This document shows, one piece after another, positions 27,085-34,630 of a DNA stretch of 64,000 nucleotides. The stretch covers positions 25,011 through 89,010 of the forward strand of contig CAZMYT010000007.1 in assembly GCA_964570565.1 (NCBI GenBank), given 5' to 3'. A program made the translations under genes and the position numbers. This stretch comes from W0P28-013 sp964570565. GTDB taxonomy: Bacteria; Bacteroidota; Bacteroidia; Bacteroidales; Paludibacteraceae. The notes beneath the pieces were generated by a model, which was not told where the DNA came from, searched no databases, and saw only the letters and a program-made list of their open reading frames with translations. How positions within the stretch are numbered: the stretch's first letter is position 1; each line of letters starts with the position of its first letter.

Positions 27085-27286
27085 TGGTTTTTAAAACAAA
27101 CCATTATATAAAAAAGACGATACACGCATGAGAATTATTGATTTAAACAGTTGGAAACGGAAAGAACATTTTAACTTTTTCTCCAAAATGGCGAGCCCTT
27201 TTTTGGGCATCGTAACGGAGGTGGACTGTACCGACTGTTACGCCTACGCCAAAGAACGTGGGCAATCATTTTTTGCCTCTTATTTG
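27085..27286 (+). repeat. Duplicated unit, copy 1 (cat leader plus first 53 codons)
   Basis: This stretch recurs at 27435-27636, 350 bases on. In the 159 coding bases I count 15 mismatches, eight of them silent third positions. The similarity also covers about 40 bases upstream of the ATG. It ends exactly where the REP-like palindrome begins. Confidence 0.85.
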
Positions 27287-27331
27287 GCGCAAGTTTCCCA
27301 ACTTGTGCCAATAATACAAATCAGCTTCTAA
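27128..27331 (+). pseudogene. Truncated chloramphenicol-acetyltransferase-like gene
   Basis: The first 53 codons match the start of the complete gene at 27478 with five amino-acid changes (L6V, N16I, F25Y, Q46H, S51T, written as fragment to full copy). At codon 54 the frame enters a REP-like palindrome and adds 14 unrelated residues before a stop. The catalytic HHxxxDG part is missing, so this cannot be an active acetyltransferase. The mostly silent or conservative differences suggest it was once a full second gene. It was then cut by the repeat. Confidence 0.85.
27284..27310 (+). repeat. REP-like palindrome 1
   Basis: GGCGCAAGTT and AACTTGTGCC flank a 4-base loop, giving a 10-bp stem with one G-T wobble. 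It is the inverted counterpart of the element at 27406-27430. Confidence 0.85.
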
Positions 27332-27405
27332 CTGATAAATAGAATAAATTAATGAGTTGAATAGGTAGGTATGTAGTTGTCAGTTATGAAACTGTCCAAA
27401 TAAAA

Positions 27406-27430
27406 GGCACAAGTTGGAAACTTGCGCCAA
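27406..27430 (-). repeat. REP-like palindrome 2, inverted relative to the first
   Basis: GGCACAAGTT-GGA-AACTTGCGCC is the reverse complement of the element at 27284-27310 except for one base in the loop. The two enclose about 95 bases with no open frame, a layout like a BIME (paired inverted REPs). Confidence 0.85.
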
Positions 27431-27434
27431 TTTG

Positions 27435-27636
27435 GGGGTTTTAAAACAGACCATTACATAAAAAAGACAATACGCGCATGAGAATCATTGATGTAAACAG
27501 TTGGAAACGAAAAGAACATTTTATTTTTTTCTCTAAAATGGCTAGCCCTTATTTGGGCATTGTAACGGAGGTGGACTGTACCGACTGTTACGCCTACGCC
27601 AAAGAACGGGGACACTCATTTTTTGCGACGTATTTG
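27435..27636 (+). repeat. Duplicated unit, copy 2
   Basis: The intact counterpart of 27085-27286. It includes the leader and the first 53 codons of the complete acetyltransferase gene. Confidence 0.85.
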
Positions 27637-28107
27637 CATAAATCCATGATTGCTGTCAATGCTGTTGAAGCATTAAAATACAGGCTAGTCGATGATGAAA
27701 TCGTGGTGTTTAACACCATACACGCCGGATCAACCATCGGGAGAGAAGACGGCACATTTGGTTTTGCGTTTATCCATTTTTCGCCTGACTTTGAAATATT
27801 TAACGCGGAATTACAAACAGAAATAGAAGCGGTGCAACACTCCACCGGACTTCGCCTAAATAACGATGACCTCAAAAATGATTTAATTCGCCACTCTACT
27901 ATTCCTTGGCATTCGTTTAGTGGCTTGTTGCATCCCACCAATTTTAATCCAAAAGAATCGGTACCCAAAATCACGTTTGGGAAATATACGATTCGAGAAG
28001 GTCGCAAACTATTACCCGTTTCCATTGAAGCGCACCACGGCTTAGTGGATGGATTACATATCGCGCAGTATCTAACTGAATTTCAAAATCAACTGAATCT
28101 AAAATAA
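27478..28107 (+). CDS. Chloramphenicol acetyltransferase-like protein (CatA family)
   Basis: A 209-residue trimeric-type acetyltransferase of the CAT fold, which moves acetyl from acetyl-CoA to a hydroxyl group. The catalytic-histidine motif HHGLVDG is at 186-192. Other family blocks are the N-terminal WKRKEHFIFF, the region with DCTDCYAYAKERG, and IPWHSFSGLLHP near 142-153. The length is normal (CAT is about 210-220). Whether it acts on chloramphenicol or another acceptor is not decided by the sequence, since chromosomal relatives are widespread. It sits behind a truncated duplicate of itself and a pair of REP-like repeats. No transposase is nearby. Confidence 0.87.
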   Translation: MRIIDVNSWKRKEHFIFFSKMASPYLGIVTEVDCTDCYAYAKERGHSFFATYLHKSMIAVNAVEALKYRLVDDEIVVFNTIHAGSTIGREDGTFGFAFIHFSPDFEIFNAELQTEIEAVQHSTGLRLNNDDLKNDLIRHSTIPWHSFSGLLHPTNFNPKESVPKITFGKYTIREGRKLLPVSIEAHHGLVDGLHIAQYLTEFQNQLNLK

Positions 28108-28166
28108 TACGAGCGCCCTTGAGACAGATTTACCTCTCGTTAATTAATAAAAAGAGAAAAAACGCC

Positions 28167-28556
28167 ATGCAACTCGAAAACGTTCACCATATTGCCATTA
28201 TTTGTTCCGATTACGCTACCTCGAAAGCGTTTTATACCGAGGTGTTGGGATTTACGGTAGTGCGTGAAGTATATCGAGCCGAACGACAATCGTACAAACT
28301 CGATTTGTCGCTCAATGGGCAATATGTGATTGAGTTATTTTCGTTTCCAAATCCACCAGTACGCGCCACACGTCCCGAAGCCACAGGTTTGCGGCATTTG
28401 GCATTTGGTGTCAAAAACCTAGAACAAGCCGTAGCGCACTTACAGGCAAACACCGTGACCACAGAACCAATTCGCGTAGACGAATTTACGGATAAACGTT
28501 TTACCTTTTTCACCGACCCCGACCAGTTGCCGATAGAACTGTACGAAGTTTCATAA
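28167..28556 (+). CDS. VOC-family (glyoxalase/bleomycin resistance-like) protein
   Basis: A 129-residue single-domain vicinal-oxygen-chelate protein starting at the ATG 28167 (the longer frame adds unconserved residues). Two beta-alpha-beta-beta-beta modules are visible: VHHIAIICSDYATSKAFYTEVLGF and GLRHLAFGVKNLEQAVAHL. The metal-type residues are His in VHHIAI, Glu in YVIELF, His in LRHLAF, and the final Glu in PIELYE. It resembles the small YaeR/SMU1112c-type proteins annotated as VOC family. The substrate is unknown. It is 59 bases after the acetyltransferase gene, possibly in one transcript. Confidence 0.87.
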   Translation: MQLENVHHIAIICSDYATSKAFYTEVLGFTVVREVYRAERQSYKLDLSLNGQYVIELFSFPNPPVRATRPEATGLRHLAFGVKNLEQAVAHLQANTVTTEPIRVDEFTDKRFTFFTDPDQLPIELYEVS

Positions 28557-28610
28557 CACCTACTTAGTAACGCTTTTGCACCTGATTACACCTAAAAAAA
28601 ACAGAACACT

Positions 28611-29408
28611 ATGAATGACTCTAAATTTAATATTGCCGTATTAATTGACGGCGATAACGCACAAGCGAAACTGATTAAAGAAATCATCGAAGAAGTATCG
28701 AAATATGGAAAAGCCACCATTCGACGCATCTATGGCGATTGGACCACGCCGCATATGAACAGTTGGAAAGAAATCATCAACCAATATTCCATCAATCCCA
28801 TTCAAAAATTTTCGTACACCACGGGTAAAAATTCCACCGACAGCTCACTTATTATCGACGCGATGGATATTTTACACAGCCAAAATGCCGATGGTTTTTG
28901 CATCGTCTCGAGCGATAGCGATTATACGGGACTAGCCAAACGCATACGCGAAGAAGGTCTATTTGTCATGGGCATTGGTCGCCGCACTACGCCTATTGCG
29001 TTTGTTAATTCGTGCGATATTTTCACCTTTACCGAAAACTTAAGCCTCGACAACGATCTCGCCGACGAGAAAATAGAGGTAAAAAAGAAAAATACCACGA
29101 CCAAGCTCAAACAAACCACACCCAAACTGCTCGAAAAAATAGAAATAGAACTCAAACAACCGCACAAAATAGGGCTTCCTGAACTGAACATTGCCATTAT
29201 CGACAAAGCATTTGAAATTTCGACCAACGAAGAGGACGAAGCGTATATTTCAAAAGTGGGCTCTTCGCTACGCAAAATTGACCCTAGTTTCGATTCAAGA
29301 ACGTATGGATTCAAAACCTTAACACAGCTATTTGAGAGCATCGATAAATATGTGATTGTGAAAAACGAAGTGAACGGGCTCAACCATCCACTCGTAAAGC
29401 TAAAATAG
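28611..29408 (+). CDS. NYN-domain ribonuclease-like protein with OST-HTH/LOTUS domain
   Basis: A 265-residue protein. The first 145 residues are an NYN (PIN-like) domain with the acidic residues expected of a metal-dependent RNase: LIDGDNAQ (D13, D15), IDAMDILH and IVSSDSDYTGLAKRIRE. A charged Lys/Thr-rich linker at about 150-180 leads to an OST-HTH/LOTUS-type winged helix at about 190-260 (KVGSSLRKIDPSFDSRTYGFKTLTQLFES). This architecture, known as the LabA/YaiJ-like group, is thought to act on RNA. No target can be inferred. It is the last gene of the accessory stretch. Confidence 0.88.
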   Translation: MNDSKFNIAVLIDGDNAQAKLIKEIIEEVSKYGKATIRRIYGDWTTPHMNSWKEIINQYSINPIQKFSYTTGKNSTDSSLIIDAMDILHSQNADGFCIVSSDSDYTGLAKRIREEGLFVMGIGRRTTPIAFVNSCDIFTFTENLSLDNDLADEKIEVKKKNTTTKLKQTTPKLLEKIEIELKQPHKIGLPELNIAIIDKAFEISTNEEDEAYISKVGSSLRKIDPSFDSRTYGFKTLTQLFESIDKYVIVKNEVNGLNHPLVKLK

Positions 29409-29466
29409 GCGTCGGCAGCAACCAATTATTCTATCAATGGTCACCCATTTTTTGAGAGATTTTATG

Positions 29467-29475
29467 TAACTTTGC
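29467..29475 (+). promoter_or_regulatory. -7 promoter box of the DUF4271-hemD operon
   Basis: TAACTTTGC matches TAnnTTTGC, 13 bases before the ATG at 29489. Confidence 0.55.
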
Positions 29476-29488
29476 GTCCTCAATTTTT

Positions 29489-30232
29489 ATGTTAGACTCT
29501 ATTCAACATATCGCTACCGATAGTTTGGCACTCATCAACGCTGCAAACGTAGATTTGCCAACCATTCCACGTGTTACCAACTGGGGCACGTCGCCACTCA
29601 TTGGTAGCACATTGTTGGTGTTGTTTCTTTTGTTTATTGTAGCATTCAACCAAGCCAAACAATTTTACCTCGAAACATTGCGCAGCTACTTCCGCGATCG
29701 CGAGCGACTCACCTACGAAGAGGCCGACAACACCTCTATTTCCATTCTGTTTATGCTCATCATTGCCGTATGTACGTTTAGCATTTTTATAGCCATCGCA
29801 GCTAATCATTCGCAAGCCATGGATTTTTCGCAACAAAGTTTAATACTTTTGGGCATTGTAGTGGCGTTGGTCAGTGGTTGGCTGGTGTTACAATGGTTAG
29901 CGTTTAAATATGTTGGCATGGTGGCTAATCAAAGCACCGTGATGCGTCGGTTTATTCGGAGTTTTATCACCACATTTGTAGTGTGTGGCTTACTACTCTT
30001 CCCTATTATCGTTGGCATGATTTATGCGCCACCAGCACAAGTTATATTCCTACTTTATATTGGCCTGTTTTTCATTGCATTAGCCTTCTTATTAGTACTT
30101 TTCAAGGCGTTTCAATTTTTTTTCAACGGATTTACATCTTTGTGTTATTTATTTTTGTATCTTTGCACCCTAGAAATTTTACCTATTTTGCTCCTTAAAA
30201 AAGCAGTGGTAATGTGGATTGCAAATGTCTAA
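29489..30232 (+). CDS. DUF4271 integral membrane protein
   Basis: A 247-residue protein with about six to seven hydrophobic helices (for example 37-55, 88-105, 118-140, 155-175, 180-205 and 215-240). It matches in layout the Bacteroidota-specific DUF4271 family, which conservatively sits directly upstream of hemD. The function is unknown. The N-terminus to about 35 is probably periplasmic or a cleaved leader; no lipobox is present. The stop codon is 17 bases before the preferred hemD start, so co-translation is likely. Confidence 0.82.
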   Translation: MLDSIQHIATDSLALINAANVDLPTIPRVTNWGTSPLIGSTLLVLFLLFIVAFNQAKQFYLETLRSYFRDRERLTYEEADNTSISILFMLIIAVCTFSIFIAIAANHSQAMDFSQQSLILLGIVVALVSGWLVLQWLAFKYVGMVANQSTVMRRFIRSFITTFVVCGLLLFPIIVGMIYAPPAQVIFLLYIGLFFIALAFLLVLFKAFQFFFNGFTSLCYLFLYLCTLEILPILLLKKAVVMWIANV

Positions 30233-30249
30233 CAAAAAATCTTAACGCT

Positions 30250-31008
30250 TTGAAAATCAAGAAAGTGTTGGTTTCTCAACCAAAGCCTGAGAATGGAAAA
30301 TCTCCCTATTTTGATATTGCTGAAAAATACAATGTAAAGATAGATTTCCGCCCTTTTATCAAAGTTGACCCAATTCTTGCTAAAGAATTCCGCCTACAAA
30401 GAGTAAATATTCCCGATTATACAGCGGTTGTTTTCACCTCGCGCCACGGGATAGACCATTTCTTCCGTTTAGTGCAAGAGATGCGCATCAATGTGAGTGA
30501 AGATTTAAAATACTTCTGTATCTCTGAAACAGTAGCCTTCTATCTTCAAAAATACATCCAATTCCGTAAACGCAAAGTGTTTTATGGTGCTACTGGCAAA
30601 TTACCTGAACTATTCCAAGTGATTAGCAAACATCTAGAAGAAAACTTCTTGATGGTGATGTCGGACAACCATAACGAAGATATTATTGGTTACATCAATC
30701 AATATCAAGTAAAACACGGTATTGGTTTAATGTATCGCACGGTAAGCAACGACTTTGGTCCAGACGAAGAATTCAACTACGACATGGTCTTGTTTTTCAG
30801 TCCACAAGGTGTGGCGTCGTTACTCAAAAATTTCCCAAATTTTGAACAAAACGACATGCACATTGGCTGTTTTGGAGCTAGCACTGCCCAAGCCGTCCGT
30901 GATGCCAAGTTGCGCCTCGATTTAGAAGCACCAACCAAAGAATTTACTTCAATGGCGATGGCACTCGAACATCACATAAAAGAAAATCACAAGAGCGAAA
31001 AAAAATAA
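30250..31008 (+). CDS. hemD: Uroporphyrinogen-III synthase
   Basis: Closes and inverts ring D of hydroxymethylbilane to give uroporphyrinogen III, the branch point to haem and corrinoids. The frame gives about 252 residues from a TTG at 30250. That start gives the family N-terminus KIKKVLVSQPKPENGKSPYFD, while the longer frame from a GTG at 30214 would overlap DUF4271 and add an unrelated dozen residues. Internal landmarks are AVVFTSRHGIDHFF near 60 and the C-terminal FSPQGVASLL and GCFGASTAQAVRDA. Sequence conservation in HemD is low, so neighbours (DUF4271 before, rnpA after) add weight. Confidence 0.87.
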   Translation: MKIKKVLVSQPKPENGKSPYFDIAEKYNVKIDFRPFIKVDPILAKEFRLQRVNIPDYTAVVFTSRHGIDHFFRLVQEMRINVSEDLKYFCISETVAFYLQKYIQFRKRKVFYGATGKLPELFQVISKHLEENFLMVMSDNHNEDIIGYINQYQVKHGIGLMYRTVSNDFGPDEEFNYDMVLFFSPQGVASLLKNFPNFEQNDMHIGCFGASTAQAVRDAKLRLDLEAPTKEFTSMAMALEHHIKENHKSEKK

Positions 31009-31030
31009 GTACGTGAACTTTTACCCCTAT

Positions 31031-31072
31031 ATAATCCCAAAAGTATAGAATTTTGTGTACTTTTGGGATTAT
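31031..31072 (+). terminator. Perfect 15-bp hairpin: hemD terminator overlapping the rnpA promoter
   Basis: 31031-31045 is the exact reverse complement of 31058-31072, with a 12-nt loop, followed by TTTTATAT. The 3' arm contains the TACTTTTG box of rnpA. Confidence 0.82.
31058..31065 (+). promoter_or_regulatory. -7 promoter box of rnpA inside the hairpin
   Basis: TACTTTTG matches TAnnTTTG and is 15 bases before the rnpA ATG. It lies within the right arm of the hemD hairpin. Confidence 0.5.
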
Positions 31073-31080
31073 TTTTATAT

Positions 31081-31491
31081 ATGGAACACCACAAAACCAC
31101 TTTCCCCAAAGCAGAACATTTAACTGGCACCTTGGCCATCGAAACATTATTCGAACAAGGCGACGGTTTTATTGCTTTTCCATTGCGTGTAGTGTACCAA
31201 TTGGTGCCGAAAACCGATACGCCACCCATTCAAGTGCTGGTAAGTGTTCCTAAAAAACGATTTAAACACGCCGTCGATCGCAATCGGTTCAAACGTTTAA
31301 TACGCGAAAGCTACCGATTAAACAAACACCTTTTGTGCGACACCGTGGAACAAACAAACTTCACGCTGCACATCGCGTTTTGTGCAGTAAGCAATGAGCT
31401 ACCAACATTCAGTGTGGTAGAAGCTAAAATGCAGCAAGCACTCACCAAATTGCAACAGCGTGTGTCAGAAACTATAACGACTAAGTTATGA
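31081..31491 (+). CDS. rnpA: Ribonuclease P protein component
   Basis: The protein subunit of RNase P, which helps the catalytic RNA mature tRNA 5' ends. About 136 residues from the ATG at 31081; a longer frame from TTG 31063 would begin inside the hairpin. The signature RNR region is KKRFKHAVDRNRFKRLIRESYRLNK near residues 57-80. The N-terminal FPKAEHLTGTLAIETLFEQG is typical of Bacteroidota RnpA. The stop overlaps the yidD start by four bases (ATGA), the conserved rnpA-yidD pair. rpmH, often upstream, is not here; hemD takes its place. Confidence 0.95.
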   Translation: MEHHKTTFPKAEHLTGTLAIETLFEQGDGFIAFPLRVVYQLVPKTDTPPIQVLVSVPKKRFKHAVDRNRFKRLIRESYRLNKHLLCDTVEQTNFTLHIAFCAVSNELPTFSVVEAKMQQALTKLQQRVSETITTKL

Positions 31492-31709
31492 AAAAAACAA
31501 TCACATTTTTGCTTATTTTGCCTATTCGCTTTTATCAATTGGCTATTTCTCCGATGTTTCCTTCGAGTTGTAGATACACGCCCACTTGCTCGCAATACTC
31601 TATTGAAGCCATCCGAAAACATGGCCCATTCAAAGGATTGTGGTTGGGCACCAAACGTATTTTACGCTGTAACCCTTGGGGCGGCAGCGGTTACGATCCT
31701 GTGCCTTAA
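31488..31709 (+). CDS. yidD: Membrane-protein insertion efficiency factor YidD
   Basis: A 73-residue peripheral membrane protein that assists YidC-dependent insertion. It has the family core PIRFYQLAISPMFPSSCRYTPTCSQYSIEAI with its three cysteines, then HGPFKGLWLGTKRILRCNPWGGSGYDPVP, essentially the whole family consensus. It overlaps rnpA by four bases and is translationally coupled. Confidence 0.97.
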   Translation: MKKTITFLLILPIRFYQLAISPMFPSSCRYTPTCSQYSIEAIRKHGPFKGLWLGTKRILRCNPWGGSGYDPVP

Positions 31710-31732
31710 CAACAATATTATACAATAAAAAA

Positions 31733-31760
31733 ATCCGAGCGTAAACACTCGGTTTTTTTT
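31733..31760. terminator. Terminator between yidD and the aminotransferase gene
   Basis: CCGAG at 31735-31739 pairs with CTCGG at 31748-31752, with A's before and eight T's after. The two neighbouring genes converge here. Confidence 0.8.
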
Positions 31761-31781
31761 ATTTTTATGGTAATGAAGTGA

Positions 31782-32975
31782 TTAGTGTAGCTGTGCTAAT
31801 GCCTCTTTAATCCGTGTAAAAGCTTCCACCAATTTGTCGTCACTAGTAGCATACGACATACGAATACATTCGGGCGCACCAAAGGCAGCACCACCCACGC
31901 AAGCCACATGACCCACTTCCAATAAATACATCGCTAAGTCGCCTGAATTGGCAATAACTTGTCCAGCAGGCGTAGTTTTTCCAAAGAACGATTTACACTC
32001 TGGAAACACATAAAAAGCACCCATCGGGTTATTCACTTTCAAACCTGGAATGGCATGTACCAAATCGACCACTAACTGACGACGACGAGCAAACGCCTCA
32101 CGCATAGTCGCCACACACGATTGATCGCCCATATAAGCAGCTTCAGCGGCTTTTTGTGCAATGGAACTTGGACCAGACGTATATTGACCTTGCAATTTAA
32201 CACACGCTTTGGCCAGCCACGTAGGAGCCGCCAACCAACCCAAACGCCAGCCAGTCATGGCATACGCTTTGGACACACCGTTCACAATAGCCACACGATC
32301 TTTCAATTCAGGAAATTGAGCAATCGATTCATGGTGACCAATGTAGTTGATATGTTCGTAAATTTCATCAGCAATGACCAAAATATTAGGACATTTCGCC
32401 AAAATATCGACCAAAGCAGCCAATTCTTCGCGTGAGTAAACGCTTCCTGTTGGATTGGATGGTGAACATAAAATAATGGCTTTAGTACGTACTGTAATGG
32501 CGGCTTGCAGTTGCTGTGGCGTAATCTTAAAATCTTGATCAATGCCAGCAGGTATCACTACACTTGTAGCATCCGCCATTTTCACCATTTCCACATAACT
32601 TACCCAATACGGTGCTGGTACGATGACTTCGTCGTCGGGATTCAACACGCATAACAACGCATTACAAACCGCTTGTTTAGCACCATTGGAGCACACAATT
32701 TGGTCTGGTGTGTAAGTTAATCCGTTTTCACGTTGTAGTTTTTCACAAATGGCTTTGCGCAAACTCAAATAGCCGGGCACTGGTGAATAAAACGAAAAGT
32801 TAGCATCAATAGCTTCTTTAGCTGCCTGTTTGATATGATCAGGCGTGAAAAAATCGGGTTCCCCCACACTTAAGTTAATTACATCGATACCGTGCTCTTT
32901 CAACTCACAACTTTTTTGCGACATTGCAAGTGTTTCGGACTCCGCCATCGATTTCAAACGAAAAGAAACTTCCAT
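31782..32975 (-). CDS. Pyridoxal-phosphate aminotransferase, aspartate aminotransferase type
   Basis: A 397-residue class I aminotransferase of the Iγ subgroup, transferring amino groups between aspartate (and related acids) and 2-oxoglutarate. The PLP lysine is in NGVSKAYAMTGWRLGW. The family start is MSQKSCELKEHGIDVINLSVGEPDF. CSPSNPTGSVYSREEL holds the conserved Asn, and the C-terminal arginine region is ECIRMSYATSDDKL. The ATG at 32975 is chosen because the longer frame would run 34 bases into the upstream TlpA gene. It is the last gene of a recF-tlpA-aminotransferase run spaced by only a few bases. Substrate range could include aromatic or branched acids. Confidence 0.92.
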   Translation of the reverse strand: MEVSFRLKSMAESETLAMSQKSCELKEHGIDVINLSVGEPDFFTPDHIKQAAKEAIDANFSFYSPVPGYLSLRKAICEKLQRENGLTYTPDQIVCSNGAKQAVCNALLCVLNPDDEVIVPAPYWVSYVEMVKMADATSVVIPAGIDQDFKITPQQLQAAITVRTKAIILCSPSNPTGSVYSREELAALVDILAKCPNILVIADEIYEHINYIGHHESIAQFPELKDRVAIVNGVSKAYAMTGWRLGWLAAPTWLAKACVKLQGQYTSGPSSIAQKAAEAAYMGDQSCVATMREAFARRRQLVVDLVHAIPGLKVNNPMGAFYVFPECKSFFGKTTPAGQVIANSGDLAMYLLEVGHVACVGGAAFGAPECIRMSYATSDDKLVEAFTRIKEALAQLH

Positions 32976-32983
32976 AGTATAAA

Positions 32984-33511
32984 TTAATTTTTCAACATTA
33001 CATCTATTAGTCGGCACATTTGATCAAATTGGTCCTGATAGAACAAACGCGTCAAGAAGACAATTTTACCCGATTCATCTATAAGTACATTACGCGTAAT
33101 GCCCGCATTACGTTGGGCAAACAGGGTAAAAATATCGGCATGCAAATCTAATCCAATCGGATACGTCACACCCAAACTCTCTTTAAACGTGGTTATTTTC
33201 TCCAACGGTTCTTCCCTATCGATAGCAATAAGGGCAAAATTAGGATTATATTTGTGTTTCTGCCAAATTTCTTGTTCAATCAATGGCATCTCCTTGCGAC
33301 AAACGCCACACCATGAAGCGGTAAATTGTAACATCACCACTTTACCACGTAATGACGACAATTGCACGGAACGTCCATCGTCGAGTTTCACCACAAAATC
33401 GGGCGCCATATCGCCTACTGATACAATATAACCTTTTGATTCATCTTCTTGTGCCGACGCTGCAAACACACAGGCTAACATTAATACGGTTAATTTCAAT
33501 CTCTTCATCAT
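32984..33511 (-). CDS. TlpA-like thioredoxin-fold protein, exported
   Basis: A 175-residue periplasmic thiol-disulfide protein. A signal peptide (about 1-20, ending ASAQ) is followed by an AhpC/TSA-type thioredoxin fold. The start is DMAPDFVVKLDDGRSVQLSSLRGKVVMLQF and the redox site is WCGVC. Internal features are FKESLGVTYPI and a cis-proline region (RNAGITRNVLID). Members of this TlpA/ResA group reduce or oxidise cysteines of envelope proteins; the partner is not known. It lies three bases after recF and eight before the aminotransferase gene, so all are likely one transcript. Confidence 0.9.
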   Translation of the reverse strand: MMKRLKLTVLMLACVFAASAQEDESKGYIVSVGDMAPDFVVKLDDGRSVQLSSLRGKVVMLQFTASWCGVCRKEMPLIEQEIWQKHKYNPNFALIAIDREEPLEKITTFKESLGVTYPIGLDLHADIFTLFAQRNAGITRNVLIDESGKIVFLTRLFYQDQFDQMCRLIDVMLKN

Positions 33512-33514
33512 ACA

Positions 33515-34615
33515 TTAAATAGTTACCATTTCTACCGCTCCATCAACGACTTCAAAAATACGGGCTTCTCCGCCTAAACGCATTAAAATTTCGTCGAGAT
33601 GTTCGCGATTTGTATCCGTTATAAAAATTTGTCCAAATTCATCACTCGATACCAGTTTCACAATACGTGTAACGCGCTCCACATCGAGTTTATCAAATAT
33701 ATCATCTAGCAATAAAATAGGCGTTTGTTCGCTTACCCGTTTTAAGTAGGTAAATTGTGCCAACTTTAAAGCCACTAAATACGTTTTATTTTGTCCTTGC
33801 GACCCCGTGCGTTTCATCGGATAATCGCCCAACAACATGGTTAAATCATCTTTATGAGAACCACGCGTGGTATAACCTAACAGATGATCGCGTTGACGGC
33901 ATTCACGCAAAAGCACTCGTAAATCGCCTTGCTGCGAATGCGACGTATACAACAAGCCAACTTGCTCTTTCCCAGCCGAAATTTCGGCATAAAACTGCTG
34001 AAAAACGGGTACAAAACCAGCAATAAATTCAGCACGTTTTTGGTAAATATACGCTGCCTCAAGCGCCATTTGTTCCTCATAAATATCGAGCATCGTCTCA
34101 TCCAACGCCGCCTCTTTTTTCATCATCGCATTCCGATTTTGAAGCGCAGCATTATAGCGAATTAAAGCCGACAAATACGGTTTATCGTATTGCGAAATAA
34201 CCGTATCTAAAAATCGACGACGTTCGTCACTGCCATCGGTAATAATTTCCAAATCAGAAGGCGAAATAAGCACCACAGGAATCACACCAATATGGTCGGA
34301 CAACCGTTCGTAATCTTTTTTATTCCGCTTAAATTGTTTTTTAGTGCGGTGTTTTACGGCACACGAAATCAATTCTTCTACTTCCTTGCGTTGATACACA
34401 CCTTGCAACATAAAGAACTCAGAATCGTGCTTAATAATTTGTGTATCAATAGGATTTAAGTGACTTTTACAAAACGATAGATAATAAATAGCGTCCAATA
34501 AATTCGTTTTTCCCATACCATTTTGACCCAAAAAGCAATTAATTTTAGGTGAAAAATGTAAATCGCATTCAGCAATATTACGATAATTGAGTATGGAAAT
34601 TTTATCTATATACAC
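33515..34615 (-). CDS. recF: DNA replication and repair protein RecF
   Basis: A 366-residue SMC-like ATPase that helps load RecA at gaps. Walker A is GQNGMGKTNLLDA (residues 30-37 plus), the signature segment is SQGQNKTYLVALKLAQF, and Walker B is LLLDDIFDKLD. The start MYIDKISILNYRNI is the family N-terminus. It is not beside dnaN or gyrB as in many bacteria but inside a hisS-DUF4954-recF-tlpA-aminotransferase run, a location common in Bacteroidales. Confidence 0.96.
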   Translation of the reverse strand: MYIDKISILNYRNIAECDLHFSPKINCFLGQNGMGKTNLLDAIYYLSFCKSHLNPIDTQIIKHDSEFFMLQGVYQRKEVEELISCAVKHRTKKQFKRNKKDYERLSDHIGVIPVVLISPSDLEIITDGSDERRRFLDTVISQYDKPYLSALIRYNAALQNRNAMMKKEAALDETMLDIYEEQMALEAAYIYQKRAEFIAGFVPVFQQFYAEISAGKEQVGLLYTSHSQQGDLRVLLRECRQRDHLLGYTTRGSHKDDLTMLLGDYPMKRTGSQGQNKTYLVALKLAQFTYLKRVSEQTPILLLDDIFDKLDVERVTRIVKLVSSDEFGQIFITDTNREHLDEILMRLGGEARIFEVVDGAVEMVTI

Positions 34616-34630
34616 AGCAACTTCAAAAAA

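Noticed and set aside
27128..27331. The 67-codon frame as a functional short acetyltransferase
   Set aside because: It lacks the catalytic HHxxxDG half and its last 14 codons are repeat sequence, so it is listed as a pseudogene.
27284..27430. The palindrome pair as a rho-independent terminator or a CRISPR remnant
   Set aside because: No T run follows either stem, and there are no regular spacers. The inverted pair and the related half element at 43378 fit REP elements better.
28922..29425. Minus-strand frame of 167 codons across the NYN gene
   Set aside because: Antisense to a gene with clear catalytic motifs; Ser-rich low-complexity translation and no promoter box.
30214..31008. GTG start at 30214 for hemD
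   Set aside because: It would overlap DUF4271 and add 12 residues unlike the family; the TTG at 30250 gives the family N-terminus.
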